Shown one piece after another: positions 62,482 to 64,000 of a DNA stretch of 64,000 bases (position 1 is its first letter; each line of letters starts with the position of its first letter). Origin of the DNA: Empedobacter brevis NBRC 14943 = ATCC 43319 (lineage in GTDB: Bacteria > Bacteroidota > Bacteroidia > Flavobacteriales > Weeksellaceae); contig NZ_KB908301.1 of the NCBI RefSeq assembly GCF_000382425.1, positions 53,857 through 117,856 on the forward strand. Direction: 5' to 3'. The position numbers and the translations under genes are program-made. The notes below the pieces were generated by a model. The model was not told the origin of the DNA and made no database searches. It saw only the letters and a program-made list of their open reading frames with translations.

Positions 62482-63615
62482 ATGAAAAAAGTTCTAAAAA
62501 TTTTGATGATTGTCATTTTTATCGGTGCTGTAATCGGTGTGATTGCTTATTTCGGTAAAAAGAATAGCCAAGATAATCAGGTTTATGAGACAACGACACC
62601 TTTTATGGGAGATATCGAGGTGAAAGCTGTAGCGACAGGAGAAGTAAAACCATTAGAAACGATTGAGATAAAACCCAATATTTCGGGAGTAATTAAATCC
62701 ATTAATGTTTCTGAAGGTCAATATGTGGAAAAAGGTCAATTGATTTGTGAATTGAAAGTTGTCCCAAATGTTCAATCATTAAATGCAGCTCGTCAAGCAA
62801 TTCAAGCTGCTCAAATTACAGTAGATCAGGAACGTCGTAATTTTAGTCGAACGAATACCTTGTACAATCAAGGGGTATTACCTCGTGCAGATTATGACAA
62901 CTCAAATGCTACTTATAAAGCTGCTTTACAACAATTAAGAGCAGCAGAAAATGATTATAAAGTGGCGCAAACTGGTATTGCTCCTGGTTTGGAAGCATAT
63001 GCGACAACACGTATTCTAGCTACAACTTCAGGAATGATTTTGGATATTCCGGTTGAGGTTGGAAATATGGTACAAGAGATTAATAATTTCTCTACAGGTA
63101 CAACAATTGCAACAATGGCCGATGTGAAGAAAATGATTTTCCAGGGAAAAGTAGATGAAGCTGAAGTAGGTAAATTAAAAGAAGGAATGAAAATTAATGT
63201 ATCAATTGGTGCTATTCCAAACAAAACATTTACAGCAATTCTAGACTTTATTTCTCCCCAAGGTGTAGCTAATAATGGAGTGGTGCAGTTTGAAATCAAG
63301 GCACCGGTTCAGTTAGATGCTGATAATTTTATCCGCGCAGGATATTCAGCAAATGCTGAGGTGGTCACTCAGGAAGCGAAAAATGTATTGATGATAAAAT
63401 CAGCTCACGTACGTTATGATGAAAAACAAAAGCCATATGTAGAGCTCTTAACTTCAGGTAAAGGTCAAGATGCCAAATATGAAAAAAAATACATTACACT
63501 TGGAATAACAGATGGAGTAAACGTTCAAGTAAAATCTGGTTTACAAAAAATAGATAAGATCAAAATCTGGAATACCGATTTAGGAAAAGATAAAAAACCG
63601 GATGAATCAGCATAA
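62482..63615 (+). CDS. Periplasmic adaptor subunit (MacA/RND-adaptor type)
   Basis: This 377-aa protein has an N-terminal membrane anchor (about 5-25), the lipoyl-like half VKAVATGEVKPLETIEIKPNISGVIKSINVSEGQYVEKGQLIC, an alpha-helical hairpin (about 95-155), a second lipoyl half, and beta-barrel and membrane-proximal domains ending near KPDESA. It bridges the inner-membrane permeases to an outer-membrane TolC-like channel, which is not encoded here. It is the last gene of the exporter operon. Confidence 0.94.
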   Translation: MKKVLKILMIVIFIGAVIGVIAYFGKKNSQDNQVYETTTPFMGDIEVKAVATGEVKPLETIEIKPNISGVIKSINVSEGQYVEKGQLICELKVVPNVQSLNAARQAIQAAQITVDQERRNFSRTNTLYNQGVLPRADYDNSNATYKAALQQLRAAENDYKVAQTGIAPGLEAYATTRILATTSGMILDIPVEVGNMVQEINNFSTGTTIATMADVKKMIFQGKVDEAEVGKLKEGMKINVSIGAIPNKTFTAILDFISPQGVANNGVVQFEIKAPVQLDADNFIRAGYSANAEVVTQEAKNVLMIKSAHVRYDEKQKPYVELLTSGKGQDAKYEKKYITLGITDGVNVQVKSGLQKIDKIKIWNTDLGKDKKPDESA

Positions 63616-63638
63616 AAACGATAACAATAATTACTATC

Positions 63639-63678
63639 AACTATAAAAGGAGAACTTCATCGTTCTCCTTTTATAGTT
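63639..63678 (+). terminator. Terminator of the exporter operon
   Basis: AACTATAAAAGGAGAAC and GTTCTCCTTTTATAGTT form a perfect 17-bp stem around six bases. Confidence 0.92.
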
Positions 63679-63900
63679 AATAGCACGATGCTTCCACGAT
63701 TCAATAACCCGAATTTCTCCTCTCTTTTCGTTGAATAATCACAAATCGCTAGACATTTTTTGGTTTTACCCTCTATAGATTTCGCGCTTGTTTTAGCAGG
63801 GATCCGGCCACTTTTCGGTTTTAATTTATGATTTTTTAAAAAATATTTAGCGATATAACAATGAGTTAGGGTATTTGTGTAAAATAAATGTAAATTTCGT
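63679..63900. other. Gene-free stretch upstream of a stable-RNA promoter
   Basis: No convincing coding sequence was found. A leftward open frame over it would be antisense to the promoter and start inside it. The part around 63760-63820 is less AT-rich than other spacers and may be conserved, as often seen upstream of rRNA operons. Confidence 0.4.
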
Positions 63901-63932
63901 TTGGAGTTTCGGAAAAATGGGTTGTATATTTG
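63901..63932 (+). promoter_or_regulatory. Strong promoter, probably of an rRNA or tRNA operon
   Basis: TTG at 63901-63903 and TATATTTG at 63925-63932 are separated by 21 bases, and the following GCAATCCC is close to the tRNA-cluster start region GCAACCGC. The transcribed gene lies outside the window. No protein start is visible in the remaining 68 bases. Confidence 0.6.
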
Positions 63933-64000
63933 CAATCCCAATACGAAAGACGAGTAGTATTGTAGTTGACATAGGAGCTTATAAATACCGGAAATTATTT

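Noticed and set aside
63657..63941. A 94-aa leftward open frame at the right end.
   Set aside because: It starts inside the strong rightward promoter and is built on AT-rich spacer, with no domain and no plausible expression signal.
1..64000. CRISPR arrays, phage modules, insertion sequences or replication origin.
   Set aside because: No repeated spacers, transposase or integrase genes, or origin-like DnaA-box cluster were seen in the window.

Overview
The window comes from a low-GC chromosome of the phylum Bacteroidota, most likely class Flavobacteriia and plausibly the Weeksellaceae. The evidence is a type IX secretion C-terminal signal at 18930-19976, lineage families such as DUF4350, DUF3667, DUF5522, DUF2911 and FISUMP, promoters with the TTG / TAnnTTTG architecture typical of Bacteroidetes instead of TTGACA/TATAAT, and weak or absent Shine-Dalgarno sequences. 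The genus assignment is inference. No phage, transposase, CRISPR array or replication origin was seen.

Layout. 1-4813: a leftward DUF58/MoxR/DUF4350/DUF4129/SpoIIM-like cluster facing a divergent RDD membrane protein. 4843-7970: a YchJ-like protein, a PEGA lipoprotein and a three-gene leftward operon (AmgK-like kinase, stand-alone RapZ C-terminal domain, sugar-1-phosphate nucleotidyltransferase), probably cell-wall sugar salvage. 8074-14174: a lipoprotein, a frameshifted nitroreductase, an acyl-CoA dehydrogenase, threonine dehydrogenase, an M13 metalloprotease and a rhodanese. 14352-15964: a sigma factor, a 69-aa protein and an MscS-like channel. 15965-18869: a G-poor terminated spacer, then rpsO and pnp. 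18930-22356: a T9SS cargo protein, a pentapeptide/small-membrane/VOC operon and a muramoyl amidase. 22502-22794: tRNA-Ser(GCT), tRNA-Pro(TGG) and tRNA-Arg(TCT) behind a strong promoter. 23233-28251: small proteins, an acyltransferase plus soluble acyl-ACP desaturase, and cytochrome bd oxidase.

28252-33350 looks like an accessory insertion. It holds an alpha/beta hydrolase whose nucleophilic serine is alanine, a decayed partial copy of a quinone-reductase-like gene, an AraC regulator, and a divergent three-gene operon (zinc-free MDR oxidoreductase, HSL-type esterase, flavodoxin-fold reductase). The decayed copy and the intact gene form direct repeats about 3.4 kb apart around the regulator and its operon.

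33352-63615 is mostly core chromosome: a COG0523 metallochaperone, a metallophosphoesterase, a dicarboxylate symporter, an AddB-like nuclease, kbl, the operon queA-rlmN-secreted protein-polyprenyl synthase, DUF2255 and TlpA, a glucosaminidase operon, DUF5522 and DUF2911, a K+ channel, a GHL10 lipoprotein, priA, DUF3667 and a MacAB-like ABC exporter with two permeases. The last 60 bases carry a stable-RNA-type promoter whose gene lies beyond the right edge.

Functional links: threonine catabolism is split between tdh (10728) and kbl (41011). Several genes deal with peptidoglycan turnover (5824-7970, 21442, 48407). The least explained units are the RapZ-domain operon, the sigma/small-protein/channel triad, the G-poor transcript-like spacer before rpsO, and the rearranged 28-33 kb region.
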